Below are positions 24,185-36,360 of a DNA stretch of 64,000 nt, piece after piece. Source of the DNA: Stictocephala bisonia (Eukaryota; Arthropoda; Insecta; Hemiptera; Membracidae); the NCBI GenBank assembly GCA_035578905.1, contig JAQJVL010000793.1:175001-239000 (forward strand). The letters are read 5' to 3'. A model generated the notes under the pieces. The model worked only from the letters and a program-made list of their open reading frames with translations. It was not told the origin of the DNA and did no database searches. How positions within the stretch are numbered: position 1 is the first letter of the stretch; each line of letters opens with the position of its first letter. A program made the translations under genes and the position numbers.

Positions 24185-24320
24185 CTGTGTCGACCCACGC
24201 ACCCACCTATACACATACAGTTGTGTTGATCCACCAAGTTACACATATAGGTACACTGTTATACACTTCCACCCACCTATACATGTACAATGGTGTTGAT
24301 CCACCCACCCACCCATGTCA
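24185..24320. repeat. CCACCCACCTATACA-type repeat cluster 1
   Basis: Three imperfect copies of a motif like CCACCCACCTATACATGTAC followed by AATGGTGTTGAT. Related clusters occur at 26206-26312, 49365-49500 and, as a single copy, near 54780. Because it is found at four separate loci it is a dispersed family and not a local slippage product. Confidence 0.6.
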
Positions 24321-24732
24321 AGGCAAAACATCAATCTTGATTACAACATAGTCGGAGCAGATTAATGTTTTAATCAAGTAATTACATCAACTTATTAAAG
24401 ATAATCTTTGTAATCTTCCGTTCACGTTTGTTCATTTTGTACGTACTTGTCTAGTTATCAATAATAGGTCAGCCTAAAATAAGTCACTTCAAAACAACAA
24501 GTCTCTTACGTCATAAAAGATTTATAATAATTAGTTATATATTTTTATATAAGATAATTATCACCATTACCTTTTTAATCGTTAATTCGTACCGTGAAAA
24601 TCTCTAGCCTTAACTAGTTTCGTGGAGGAGTTTGAGACACCAGCTAAAGAAAAAGTATAATACATTTGTTTATAAACATATATTGATATAAATACTTTAA
24701 TTATACACCACTATATGTTTTTATAAAAAAAC

Positions 24733-25075
24733 CTAGCTGAACCCGGTGGACGTTGTCTTTTTTTTTTTTTTTTTTTTTTTTGATAGCTTTTAATTTTTCA
24801 TTGACATACAAAAATAAAGCAATAAAAAGAATTATAGAAAAAAACCACTATTTATTAAATGAGTGCAAGCGGGTAAACAATAGTTTTGGTCTTCTAATTT
24901 GGTGTATTAATGTAAAGGTTTTTTGGTGAGCCTACTCTCGAGCAAGCGACGTAGAGCTGTCCATGTGAAAAACATGGATTACTTAAATTTATTGCGGCAA
25001 CGCGCAATGACTGTCCTTGAGATTTATTAATAGTTATTGCGAAAGCAAGTCGCATAGGAAATTACCGAGAAAAAA
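24733..25075 (-). mobile_element. Helitron 3' remnant
   Basis: On the minus strand the helicase tail (24894-25061) is followed by a short AT-rich 3' region with a poly(T) run on the + strand (about 24758-24781). It then ends in CACCGGGTTCAGCTAG at 24733, the CTAG terminus typical of insect Helitrons. A convincing terminal hairpin was not identified. The rest of the element upstream is lost or too diverged. Confidence 0.75.
24894..25061 (-). pseudogene. Helitron PIF1-like helicase C-terminus
   Basis: A 55-residue minus-strand frame ends the helicase. It contains [15 protein letters not shown] (helicase motif V region) and [18 protein letters not shown] (motif VI region with the arginine finger), followed by a stop at 24896-24894. 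This C-terminal pair is diagnostic of the PIF1-like helicase domain of Helitron Rep/Hel proteins. Directly upstream a TAA interrupts the frame, so the fragment is dead. Confidence 0.85.
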
Positions 25076-25329
25076 AGGTTAACACCAAATACAGATCATC
25101 TGATCAAGTAAAAGTAGTGTGTGCTACACTCTCAAGATGAAATGTAGAACTACAATAAATCAAAACATATACAGTAACAGTACTGTAACAGTGTTGTGAG
25201 AACTTCAATCTGCTTATGGCATGTGAAATTACATTAAACCACACAGTCATATGTTTTTTGTAAACAATTCAGATTCTCCATTTGAATAACATGGGATCTT
25301 TAGGAGCCCGTGGGGCGGGACCCTGTTGA

Positions 25330-25699
<370 letters not shown>

Positions 25700-26205
25700 C
25701 AAACATCCTCTTTTATAAATATAGATGAAACAGAGTGGGTATTTTAAACTAACGTGTTGTATTTTTTCTAGATTTTTAAAATCAGTGTTAAAAAATTGTC
25801 ACTTTCGTAAGGTGTGAAATTGACACAAGGTTTTTTTATATTTTATTTAAAATTCTTTTGTGTTTTCTTTGTTTTATGAATGTATGCGCTACCATAATCA
25901 TCACAAGCTTGGATTTATCATTATTAAAAAATTAATATTTGTACTGTCTATTAAATAAGTACGCCTATTACATTTATTTTTATAGTAAAAGTTGAACTAT
26001 TTTTCATAAATGTTGCACGTAAATTTGTATATTGTACTCAACTAATAGAATACCTAAAATGACAGTACGAATAAAATATTATTTGTCTCAAAAATAAAAA
26101 GGAATATTTATTTGGGTCCCGAAATACTCCACGTGACCAGTTAAAGGTTAAGGGCATTTTGTTACAGTAAACAAGTATGATCTGGAGATTCTCGTTATGA
26201 TTGAA
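25700..26205. other. Intergenic, nothing seen
   Basis: AT-rich DNA with no recognisable gene or repeat. Confidence 0.4.
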
Positions 26206-26312
26206 CCACCCACCCACCCATAACGTTAAATAGAATGACTCACCCGACCACCCAAACACGTACAGTGGTATTCACCCATTCGCCCACCTATACAGGTACA
26301 GTGGTATTGAAG
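26206..26312. repeat. CCACCCACC-type repeat cluster 2
   Basis: Two to three imperfect copies (ACCACCCACCCACCCATAAC, CACCTATACAGGTACAGTGG) of the same family as 24185-24320 and 49365-49500. Confidence 0.55.
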
Positions 26313-26579
26313 GTTGGTACATTAGCATAGTTAACTTTACATCTTCAAAAGCGCGCCTGATTTGCAAGTTAATAAGTAGCTTCAAAATACATTTATAGAT
26401 GAAATACACATAAAATATGTGTTTAATATATTCATGTCCAAACGAGTAATTAAGGTGCTTTGAAAATCGACATCAACATAAAATGTATTTAACAACACCA
26501 TTCTTTTTACATTTACTTCGTCATTTTCGTCCAGGAGCTATCATTACGAATTCATAATAGAGTACACTAGGCAATTTTC

Positions 26580-28334
26580 AACAAGACGTCACCACTCCAG
26601 GTGGTGTTCAGGAGCACTTTCACTTGCAAAGGTCAGGTAAATGTTAACCACCAGAGGTGTGGCAGACGTCTGGACTGTCTACAGAATCCTGGATTGTACA
26701 ACAGGACGTCACCACCAATATCACGAACCACGGTGTTCAGGAGCACTTGCACATGCAAAGGTCAGGTAAATGGTTAACCACCAGAAGTGTGGCAGACGTC
26801 TGGACTGTCTACAGAAACCTGGATTGTACAACAGGACGTCACCACCAATATCACGAACCACGGTGCTCTGCAGCACTTTCACATGCAAAGGTCAGGTAAA
26901 TGTTAACCACCAGAAGTGTGGCAGACGTCTGGACTGTCTACAGAAACCTGGATTGTACAACAGGACGTCACCACCAATATCACGAACCACGGTGCTCTGC
27001 AGCACTTTCACATGCAAAGGTCAGGTATATGTTAACCACCAGAAGTGTGGCAGACGTCTGGACTGTCTACAGAAACCTGGATTGTACAACAGGACGTCAC
27101 CACCAATATCACGAACCACGGTGCTCTGCAGCACTTTCACATGCAAAGGTCAGGTAAATGTTAACCACCAGAAGTGTGGCAGACGTCTGGACTGTCTACA
27201 GAATCCTGGATTGTACAACAGGACGTCACCACCAATATCACGAACCACGGTGTTCTGCAGCACTTTCACTTGCAAAGGTCAGGTAAATGTTAACCACCAG
27301 AAGTGTGGCGACGTCTGGACTCTGTCTACAGAATCCTGGATTGTACAACAGGACGTCACCACCAATATCACGAACCACGGTGCTCTGCAGCACTTTCACT
27401 TGCAAAGGTCAGGTAAATGTTAACCACCAGAAGTGTGGTGACGTCTGGACTGTCTACAGAAACCTGGATTGTACAACAGGACGTCACCACTCCAGGTAGT
27501 GTTCAGGAGCACTTTCACTTGCAAAGGTCAGGTAAATGTTAACCACCAGAAGTGTGGCAGACGTCTGGACTGTCTACAGAAACCTGGATTGTACAACAAG
27601 ACGTCACCACCACGAACCACGGTGTTCAGGAGCACTTGCACATGCAAAGGTCAGGTAAATGTTAACCACCAGGAGTGTGCAGATGTCTGGACTGTCTGCA
27701 GAAACCTGGATTGTACAACTGCGCTTCTCAAGTTTTTAACGGGACGTCTCCAACAAAATCACAAACCACGGTGTTCAGCAGCACTTTCACTTGCAAAGGT
27801 CAGGTAAATGTTAACAACCAGGAGTGTGGCAGACGTCTGGACTGTCTACAGAGTCCTGGATTCTAGAACTGCGCTTCTCATGTCTTCAATAGGACCTCAC
27901 CACCAAGATCCCGAACCACGGTGTTCAGCAACACTTTCACTACTTGCAAAGGTCAGGTAAATGTTAATAACCACGAGTGTGGCAGTCGTCTCAATTGTCT
28001 ACAGAAATCTAGATTGTAGAACTGCGCTTCTCATGTCTTTAACAGGATGACACCACCAATATCACGAACCACGGTGTTCTGCAGCACTTTAACTTGCAAA
28101 GGTCAGGTAAATGTTGATAACCAGGAGTGTGGCAGACGTCTGGATTGTCTTCAGAATCCTGGATTCTAGAACTGCGCTTCTCATGTCTTCAACAGGACCT
28201 CACCACCAAGATCCCGAACCACGGTGTTCAGCAGCGCTTTCACTTGCAAAGGTCAGGTAAATGTTAACCACCAGGAGTGTGGTAGACGTCTGGACTGTCT
28301 ACAGATTCATGGATTGTACATCTGCGCTTCTTTT
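26580..28334. repeat. About 129-bp satellite array, 13-14 copies
   Basis: AGGTCAGGTAAATGTTAACC recurs roughly every 129 bases from 26630 on. Each unit also holds GACGTCTGGACTGTCTACAG, CTGGATTGTACAACAGGACG and CGAACCACGGTGTTCAG. Copies on the left are nearly identical; those right of about 27480 are diverged and some carry an extra block with ACTGCGCTTCTCA. A 43-codon frame stays open in the regular part (about 26770-27423) because 129 is a multiple of three. Not a gene. Confidence 0.93.
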
Positions 28335-29041
28335 ATCTTGTTATATCTGGACAGATCCATATAATACTGAGTAAAAAATTAAGTTGAAACTGTGATTTTT
28401 AATTGATTTTACCTGTTGCAGCTTAAAAAAAAAATTGTTACATAAAATATTGCTGGGTCAGATTTTACTCGATCGTCGCTTGTTATATCCACGCTGTTAT
28501 GAGTCAGCGATAACTGACACCACAACATAGATTGGGCGAAATGAACATAGAAGGAATTTTGCAAAGATTGTAAAATAGCTGTTTACTCGTATTTTCCTAT
28601 TAGATAAACATATAAACAGCAAAGTTTAGATTGTATTACCTATATAAAAATGGGTAATTGTTACCTTTAGGTATGCCCGAATTTGAACAGCCAAAAATGT
28701 AATGTATAATTGTCGCAACGACCGATAATTGGTTTCCTTGTTATAAAAGTTGAAATAAAATGGGTTATTCCATTTGAAAATCAAACTTTGTAAGTTTATT
28801 ACTGTTTCAGTATTCCACGAGAGTATGCTCGAGTGTAGCGCTGCTGTGTAATTTCGCTATTTCTTGCTCATTAAAACAGTTTGTTGTTTGAACGATGTTC
28901 ATCAGTCTCGCTAACGCTGTGATCCTCTTGGTCTTGTTTGAAATTCTTACATTTTTCTATTGTTCAATTTTAACTTTTTTATTATTATTATTTTTTTTTT
29001 TTTACTGCAGTTTATTGATAATGACGGTTTTCTTTCCTAAG
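28335..29041. other. Intergenic, nothing seen
   Basis: AT-rich. A hydrophobic frame at 28895-29239 spans the start of a local duplication and has no recognisable content. Confidence 0.4.
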
Positions 29042-29298
29042 GCATATTACGATGATGTCGAAATACATTCAAAAACATTCGCCACGTGGAAAAATGCAAG
29101 CAAACAAATTAAATTTATTGTAGATGGATATAGATTAGTGCCTACAATAGAACAATTCAGGCTTACTTTTCTGCATATTACGATGATGTCGAAATACATT
29201 CAAAAACATTCGCCACGTGGAAAAATGCAAACAAATTAAATTTATTGTAGATGGATATAGATTAGTGCCTACAATAGAACAATTCAGGCTTACTTTTC
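29042..29298. repeat. Local tandem duplication (about 130 bp)
   Basis: The block starting GCATATTACGATGATGTCG at 29042 is repeated from 29173. The two copies are nearly identical apart from 4 bases missing in the second, inside AAAATGCAAGCAAACAAATT. A recent duplication in non-coding DNA. Confidence 0.9.
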
Positions 29299-30069
29299 TA
29301 CTCTTCAACAAAATATTTATATTTTCAGCAAATTAGTACATTTTTTATTTTTTTTAATTACATAGATTCAAAATGTTAAGTTTTCCCTTATTAGTGTTAT
29401 TATTTTTAAGAAAAGCAACGTCACGTCCGTAGCAGAAAATTTAGTAAAATTTGTTTCTATTCTTTATTAAATTAAATAATTACAATTTTCACAATATAGC
29501 ATAGATTAATATTTATGTGCCAAAAAGTACCATTTTCTGGACAAGCAAACCTTTAGTCCATTATACTTCCACGTTTCAACATAATAACAAATAATATAAT
29601 GAGATATTTCAGTACTTTTATACTAATGAAAATGGAAATAACAAAAGTGAGTACTTGTACAAGTATATTTATAATTTTGTTTTACAGTACGATGACTACT
29701 GGTAGCAAACTCAAATTTCAAATAATTAATAAATATCCTTAAAATATGTTACCAGGTGTATAAGATTCTACATGGTCTCATCTATCCTCATTTATCCTTT
29801 GTAGTGGTGCTCTGAGGTAGTTACCTCCCCATTATAGATATTATAGAATCATAAAGTGAACTACATACTTTTTTTAATATATAACTATTAATACTACACA
29901 AATACAACCATTAAAACGACTGAAACATACATTTTGACTAAAGGAAAATTAAACACATGCCTTAAAAATACCTATTTTCAGGGTTTGTTTTATAACACAT
30001 ATAGAAACAATATCTATTCGATTTATATTTCACAAGAAAAACTGTTTCATTCTTTAGACTTTTAATTTG

Positions 30070-30255
30070 GCTGGCTATTGGCTATTAGTCCCTGGGTTGC
30101 CCTGGATATTGGGCTATTAATAAATAGCTCTTTCTGAGGAACATTTGACCTTAGTTACTAACAATGACTACACTCTTTCATCTACACTCATCGGACTCAT
30201 TCGCCCCTCATATTTGCCCATATTTTGACGATCGGCGTCTTTGTAATGAATAAAA
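30070..30255 (+). repeat. SINE-family copy (composite)
   Basis: Shares CCCTGGATATTGGGCTATTA and ATAAATAGCTCTTTCTGAGG with 11840-11880, then AATGACTACACTCTTTCATC and CATATTTTGACGATCGGCGT with the copies at 11890, 22070 and 36500. The tRNA-like head is missing. Confidence 0.6.
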
Positions 30256-30448
30256 TGCCGATTTTGCGGTTGTTCAGGCTGCAGAAAATGGCAGTCATAA
30301 TAATTTATAAACTAATATTTTAAGGCGTATAAAACGGCGTGCAAAACATTACAACTGTTGTCTACATGTGCCTGATATCGTAGGACTATAATATGTGTTC
30401 TCACGCGATATTGTGTCTGTTGTCATACAACTGGGCAACACAATACAT

Positions 30449-30729
30449 CGTTTACGTACATCTTCCCTCGTGGTGTTTACGAACTTCTTCCCTCGTAGTG
30501 TTTACGAACATCTTCTCTCGTGGTGTTTACGAACATCTTCCCTCGTGGTGTTTACGAACTTCTTCCCTCGTAGTGTTTACGAACATCTTCTCTCGTGGTG
30601 TTTACGAACATCTTCCCTCGTAGTGTTTACGAAAATCTTCCCTCGTGGTGTTTACAACATCTTCCCTTGTGGTGTTTACAACATCTTCCCTCGTGGTGTT
30701 TACGAACATCTTCCCTCGTGGTGTTTACC
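30449..30729. repeat. 25-bp minisatellite, about 11 copies
   Basis: Unit CGAACATCTTCCCTCGTGGTG plus TTTA, recurring every 25 bases. Two units near 30650-30690 are slightly shorter. Variants alternate CTTCTTCCCTCGTAG and CATCTTCTCTCGTGG. A period of 25 rotates the reading frame, so a peptide repeat appears every three units in each frame. Non-coding. Confidence 0.93.
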
Positions 30730-31292
30730 ATGCGAATATAAGCATCTTATTATGCCCAATTTAAACGAGGCAAGATATAAAATGTTGATTTCTGAGACTT
30801 TTTTTAAACTGACACCGGGATGGCCAAGCCTCAAATGAGTTTGGGATATATGAGACAATTATTTATGTTTCACATTGGATTTTATGGGAATGATTGTGTA
30901 GCTTTATTTTATTTTTTTTATTATTATTAATTTATTTATTTAAATGTTTATTGAACTTCTTAATTAATTAATATTTGACTATTGTGGTAAAATTTCTTGT
31001 TTTTTGTCAAGACAACAAAATAATATTTCATTCTATTTTACATATTTATGCAAAGAATATACTCAAGTCATAACTTAACAAAACAGAACAAATCATGTAC
31101 ACACATCATAACTTGAATTGTGCACATTTAGAATGGGTAAGTGTTGTTAATAATGTCTCCATGTTTGTTTACACAGAGTAACTTCAACTTCCCGTTCATC
31201 ACACTTGTTTAACGGGGACTGACGTGTCGAAGTGCCGACATCCGCCGTGTGATTGTTGTGGTGACTTGACAATACCCGGCCTGACGAAACAT
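30730..31292. other. Intergenic, nothing seen
   Basis: AT-rich DNA. A small GC-richer spot at about 31195-31285 has no recognisable content. Confidence 0.4.
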
Positions 31293-31545
31293 GCTAATTG
31301 TTTATGCTCTGGCTGGCCAATTTTTACTGTCCTTTCATTTTCCTGCTTTGTTTAGTTTTATAGTTTTATTTTTGATCATTTTAAATTTTAATTTCATAGT
31401 AAAATTGTAGGCGTTAAGGTGTAATCTTAATAATTGTTTATGCTCTGGCTGGCCAATTTTTACTGTCCTTTCATTTTCCTGCTTTGTTTAGTTTTATAGT
31501 TTTATTTTTGATTATTTTGTAGGCGTTAAGGTGCAATTTTAAATT
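31293..31545. repeat. Local tandem duplication (about 137 bp and 113 bp)
   Basis: TAATTGTTTATGCTCTGGCT starts at 31293 and again at about 31431, and both copies run to GTAGGCGTTAAGGTG. The second copy lacks an internal AT-rich segment of roughly 29 bases. Otherwise near identical. Confidence 0.88.
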
Positions 31546-32083
31546 AAAATTAATTCCTTGCCATGTACACTGTGAAATATTTCATTGTGTGACCGAAGTA
31601 CATTTAGGCTGTTCTATGCCATCTCTTCAGGCACATACAAAAATTATAACATTGGTTCGCTCAATGAAATATTTAAAAATAAGATTAATTTTAATTGTAA
31701 TTTCAGTTGTAGGGTTATTTCTTGTTTAGTGAAAAGATAATAGTAGATTATAAAAAAAGAATAACATATAAAACAGTTAAAAAACATAATATATAAACGA
31801 TGGACCTAGAGTATACATCAAATTCATACTCCTATTCCATATAAGATGGTCGACATACTCTTGTATTGCAGATTTCATGATTATTATTTGATTTTCATAA
31901 ACAACAAAATTTGTTTTAAGCAAAAAAAGATTAAGAAATTCTTTAGTCTTGATAAACGGTTATACTTTGGTTATGTTTAGTCAACCATATCGATTTGTCG
32001 AGTCGAAACACTTGTCAACTTTGGTTGGTTATACCAATTTCTGAACAATGTGTTAAGAATTTCCTATCGTAAGGTGGCCGTTT

Positions 32084-33652
32084 CCCAAACTGCCAAGCCA
32101 CTGCTGGGAAGTCGACAGACCCAAACTGCCAAGCCACTGCTGGGAAGTTGACAGACCCAAACTGCCAAGCCACTGCTGGGAAGTCGACAGACCCAAACTG
32201 CCAAGCCACTGCTGGGAAGTCGACAGACCCAAACTGCCAAGCCACTGCTGGGAAGTCGACAGACCCAAACTGCCAAGCCACTGCTGAAAGGTTGACAGAC
32301 CCAAACTGCCAAGCCACTGCTGGGAAGTCGACAGACCCAAACTGCCAAGCCACTGCTGGGAAGTCGACAGACCCAAACTGCCAAGCCACTGCTGGAAAGT
32401 CGACAGACCCAAACTGCCAAGCCACTGCTAGGAAGTTGACAGACCTAAACTGCCAAGTCACTGCTAGGAAGTCAACAGACCCAAACTGCCAAGCCACTGC
32501 TGGAAAGTTGACAGACCCAAACTGCCAAGCCACTGCTGGAAAGTCGACAGACCCAAACTGCCAAGCCACTGCTAGGAAGTTGACAGACCCAAACTGCCAA
32601 GCCACTGCTGGGAAGTTGACAGACCCAAACTGCCAAGCCACTGCTGGAAAGTCGACAGACCCAAACTGCCAAGCCACTGCTAGGAAGTTGACAGACCCAA
32701 ACTGCCAAGCCACTGCTGGAAAGTCGACAGACCCAAACTGCCAAGCCACTGCTGGGAAGTTGACAGACCCACGGTGGAAGGACTAGTCTTCCTTTCCACT
32801 TAGTCTTTGCACCATGGACAGACCCAGACTGCCAAGCACTGCTGGGAAATCGACAGACCCAAACTGCCAAGCCACTGCTGGGAAGTTGACATACCCAAAC
32901 TGCCAAGCCACTGCTGGGAAGTTGACAGACCCAAACTGCCAAGCCACTGCTGGGATGTCGACAGACCCAAACTGCCAAGCCACTGCTGGGAAGTTGACAG
33001 ACCCAAACTGCCAAGCCACTGCTGGGAAGTTGACAGACCCAAACTGCCAAGCCACTGCTGGGAAGTTGACAGACCCAAACTGCCAAATCACTGCTGGGAA
33101 GTTGACAGACCCAAACTGCCAAGCCACTGCTGGGAAGTTGACAGACCCAAACTGCCAAGCCACTGCTGGGAAGTTGACAGACCCAAACTGCCAAGCCACT
33201 GCTGGGAAGTCGACAGACCCAAACTGCCAAGCCACTGCTGGGAAGTTGACAGACCCAAACTGCCAAGCCACTGCTGGGAAGTTGACAGACCCAAACTGCC
33301 AAGCCACTGCTGGGAAGTCAACAGACCCAAACTGCCAAGCCACTGCTGGGAAGTTGACAGACCCAAACTGCCAAGCCACTGCTGGGAAGTTAACAGACCC
33401 AATCGGTGCAGAACTGCGGAATACAGACCAGACTGCCAAGCCACTGCTGGGAAGTCAACAGACCCAAACTGCCAAGCCACTGCTGGGAAGTCAACAGACC
33501 CATCGTGGAAGGACTAGTCTTCCTTTCCACTTAGTCTTTGCATCATGGACAGACCCAAACTGCCAAGCCACTGCTGGGAAGTCGGCACGTCCAGATGGAC
33601 TAGTCTTCCTTTCCACTTTGTCTTTCCACCATGGACAGACCCAGACAGCCTT
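32084..33652. repeat. 36-bp minisatellite with an interspersed second unit
   Basis: About 38 copies of a 36-bp unit (CAGACCCAAACTGCCAAGCC then ACTGCTGGGAAGTYGA). Three interruptions (about 32771-32817, 33503-33547, 33590-33637) share a different block, GGACTAGTCTTCCTTTCCAC then TTAGTCTTTGCACCATGG, so the array holds a second repeat. The 12-residue periods TDPNCQATAGKS (+) and AWQFGSVDFPAV (-), with others, give ORFs of up to 280 codons on both strands. These are products of the period and composition. Confidence 0.95.
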
Positions 33653-33829
33653 ATAGTAGCAATGCTTTTTTACCGTCAACTTGCTTTACTATTTCAACTG
33701 TACGGTTCGTGTTTACTATTATAATGAACACTGTATTATTACTTAAGGTCCGTAACATACTTTGATGTTATAAATTTTTAAATTTAAAATCATCAAGAAG
33801 TACATTTAAATTTTCATATACTTACTTAC

Positions 33830-34171
33830 TTACTTAGTTGGCCACTCAAACCGTAAAATGTTTTTGGCCTCACCAACAATTTGCCTCCACTTCCTCCTGT
33901 CTTGCATCATATCTTCTTCCACTCCCATTTTCCGCATATCCCTTTGCACCTGATCTTTCCATCCCAGCCTTGGTCGACCCAAAGGTCTTCTTCCTGCTGG
34001 TCTTCCTTCCATTACTCCTCTCAATACAGATTCCTCCTCCCTTCTGTTTACATGGCATGCCCATCTGAGTCGTCTTGATTTTCCTTCTGCTACTATGTCT
34101 GCTTCCTTAAACAATTCTCTAAGTTCCTGATTTTTCCTTATTCTCCATTGTTCTTCTTCTTTCACTGGCCC
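33830..34171 (-). pseudogene. RTE-like RT C-terminus (3' segment of inverted copy)
   Basis: On the minus strand, from the junction, the frame reads IYGPVKEEEQWRIRKN, then SRRLRWACHVNRREEESV, PLGRPRLGWKDQV and a terminal RRKWRQIVGEAKNIL. The LRWACHV, GRPRLGW and W-rich tail are the usual end of RTE-like reverse transcriptases. The frame stops at 33830-33832, just before the AAGT tail. It continues exactly where the + strand piece leaves off. Confidence 0.85.
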
Positions 34172-34573
34172 ATATATTGCTCAAACGTCTGGCTGAGGAG
34201 CTCATTACTCAAGCAAAAATAGTAGGCTTAGAAATCAATGAGGAAAAAACCAAATATCTTAAAATAGAACGGAATGCATTAGAAAGAGGGCAGGTTTTAG
34301 AAGTGAATCCATATAAATTCAATAGTTGTGAAAAATTCAAATACCTTGGTGTCACTATTAATCAACAAAATAAAGAAGAAACATAAATTGAAACAAGGTT
34401 ACTGAACGGAAATAGGTGCTATTGGGCCTTAGGAAAAATGTTGAAAAGCAAAACCTTATCAAGAAGAACCAAAGAACAAAGTACAAGACAATTATAAGGC
34501 CAGTAGTCCTATATGGCTCTGAGGTATGGACAATGAGCAATAAAACAGAAAGGCGATCAGTAACCTTTGAAAA
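34170..34573 (+). pseudogene. RTE-like RT thumb region (inverted 5' segment)
   Basis: The + strand frame reads LLKRLAEELITQAKIVGLEI, NEEKTKYLKI and FKYLGVTINQQN. After a stop and a frameshift near 34384 it continues ALGKMLKSKTLSRRTK, then IIRPVVLYGSEVWTM. This is the palm-to-thumb segment directly upstream of the minus-strand piece in the parent protein. It is truncated at both ends and non-functional. Confidence 0.83.
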
Positions 34574-35159
34574 TAAATTTTCATATAACCTTAAAAAAAA
34601 TATGAAAATAATTAATTTTATAAACAAACCCCCAACTTATGGCCTACTGTACGATACTATTAGTATTACGAACCAAAGCATTGAAATACAAACCCATGTT
34701 TTTTCGTAGAGCGAAACGGCCCTTGTCGTATTTAAATTCCGAGGACATGAGCTTTTTGGATTGTCATTTATGTGCGGAAAAATGCCTTGTTTTTTGTGTT
34801 TGTTCCATATTTTAAATCAACTGATTCTTAAATTATACATAAGTTTACATATATATATGTTATTTTCCTCAGCACAATATGTTGGTTTTTAATTTTGAAC
34901 TTGCTTTTGTCTTGTTAATTTTATAGAATTGTAAGTATCATATAATAAAGGGATTTATGTTTGTTAATAATATGATAATAGTGGGCCACTTCGCTGGCTC
35001 AGTTCTTCGTTTTGTTCACAAGAATGTCTTAGCCACATTAACATTTTCGGATTATAAAACATTTTATTTACTTATTTAGTACGGTACATTTTTTATGTTA
35101 TCGATAATTTTATACTGTTGATTATTACAGAACATAAATACCTTGTAAAATTTAGGACA

Positions 35160-35640
35160 GGAACGTCAAAATTCAAAATATCTTTATTGTCATCAAACAA
35201 AGTTACTTGCATTAGCAGTCGTCATTAAAAATAGCTCAACACATTTAAAAACCTATAATACAAATATTAGGTCTTTAAATATTAAAACTAAACATATTTC
35301 TTATTAAACTAATCCTTAACGGTGAAAAAATCTTTTTACATTGGTTTTGAAGGTAACCACATTAATTATTGTTTCAGAGTAATTGGAAGGTTATTGACTA
35401 TTTTAATACAATTATAAGTTGTGTGGTTTTTTAAAAAATTTGATTTGTGTGGTGGTATATTGTAATTGGTTTTGTTCCTGGCCATACTGTTTGAAGGTGG
35501 TAGAAACTCTAAGAAAAGGTGTTGGTTCTTTTTCAGAAAAATAAGTGACTCCAAAATGTAAATAGATGGAAAGGTGAGTATATGAAAAGCCTTAAAGTAG
35601 GGTGTACTTGATTATATTATTCCGATTCCTGCAATTATCC
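35160..35640 (-). pseudogene. CR1/Daphne-like 3' fragment
   Basis: On the minus strand the frame at 35554-35366 contains SNSMARNKTNYNIPPHKSN and IKIVNNLPITLKQ, matching the C-terminal style of the element at 465-3238 (LINKLPEGIKQ). After a frameshift FKTNVKRFF follows, and the copy ends in CAATAAAGATATTTTGAATT at about 35190-35168, the same type of 3' end. A 5'-truncated dead copy. Confidence 0.72.
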
Positions 35641-35654
35641 TCAAGGAATAGTCA

Positions 35655-36262
35655 AAACATTTTTTAATAAACACGGCACTCAGTCAGGGAGACAGACCAT
35701 CTCCCTTATTCAAAATTGTGGATTGAAATATATAATCAGAGCATTGGAAAATAATATATTGGAACGTAAAAATATGAACTGGAAAAAGTATACGTTTAAA
35801 CTAGACTGTCTAGGATTTGCTGATGACCTAACACTACTTGCCAACAACGAATTGGACTGAACGCATACATGGACAAAAAGTTTCAGAACTTTCTAACACA
35901 ATTGAAAATGAACTATACACAATTGACAAGTTCTTAAATTAAAAACTTATTTAAGTAACTTGTTGGTTACGAGTAATAACAACCTTGTATTTTATTGAAA
36001 GTGGGCTTTCTATCTGTGTGTTTATTCTTAGTTTATAGTTACGTATGAGTTGAACATGTTATATAAAAAATGTACGAATTCATAAAAATAAACGAATTTG
36101 AATTTTAACGAATCAGATACAAGGATTAAAATTTAATACCTATAGAATCTAACTAGAAAAATGTGCTTGAAGATTTCATTTAAAAAGATAGGATACATCC
36201 ACATGTAATAAACGAAGTTAAATATCTACAGACCACGGATGGAAATGGTAAAAGACTATACA
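35655..36262 (+). pseudogene. Non-LTR reverse transcriptase palm fragment, interrupted
   Basis: The + strand reads NKHGTQSGRQ, IIRALENNI and LGFADDLTLLANN (the catalytic box as FADD) at about 35665-35860, then LSNTIENELYTIDKFLN to about 35940. An AT-rich stretch (about 35944-36117), itself ending in AATAAACGAATTTGAATTTT like a CR1-type 3' end, interrupts it. A continuation-like INEVKYLQTT appears near 36205. Several frameshifts. The clade is uncertain. Confidence 0.6.
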
Positions 36263-36360
36263 AACTCCAACTTACAATAAATGTAATTTAATTTTGGTAA
36301 TTTTTTATAAAGCCATGTTCAATTAAGTCTTCATTATTTAAATTGTGTATTGATTAAATT

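Larger units (their letters stand above)
33807..34587. mobile_element. Inverted (twin-primed) RTE-like retrotransposon insertion
   Basis: A truncated non-LTR copy at 33821-34573 lies between two copies of TAAATTTTCATATA (33807-33820 and 34574-34587), a clear 14-bp target-site duplication. The element's 3' piece is on the minus strand and ends in an (AAGT)n tail at 33821-33836. Its 5' piece is on the + strand from about 34170. In an intact element the 5' piece ends where the 3' piece begins, so this is the 5'-inversion structure expected from twin priming. RTE-like is inferred from the tail and the protein style. Confidence 0.88.

Noticed and set aside
26657..27866. Cys-containing repeat ORFs with a 43-residue period
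   Set aside because: They follow the 129-bp satellite, break down in the diverged right-hand copies, and have no domain.
32015..33656. Ten overlapping long ORFs with 12-residue repeats
   Set aside because: Artefacts of the 36-bp array, present in nearly all frames.
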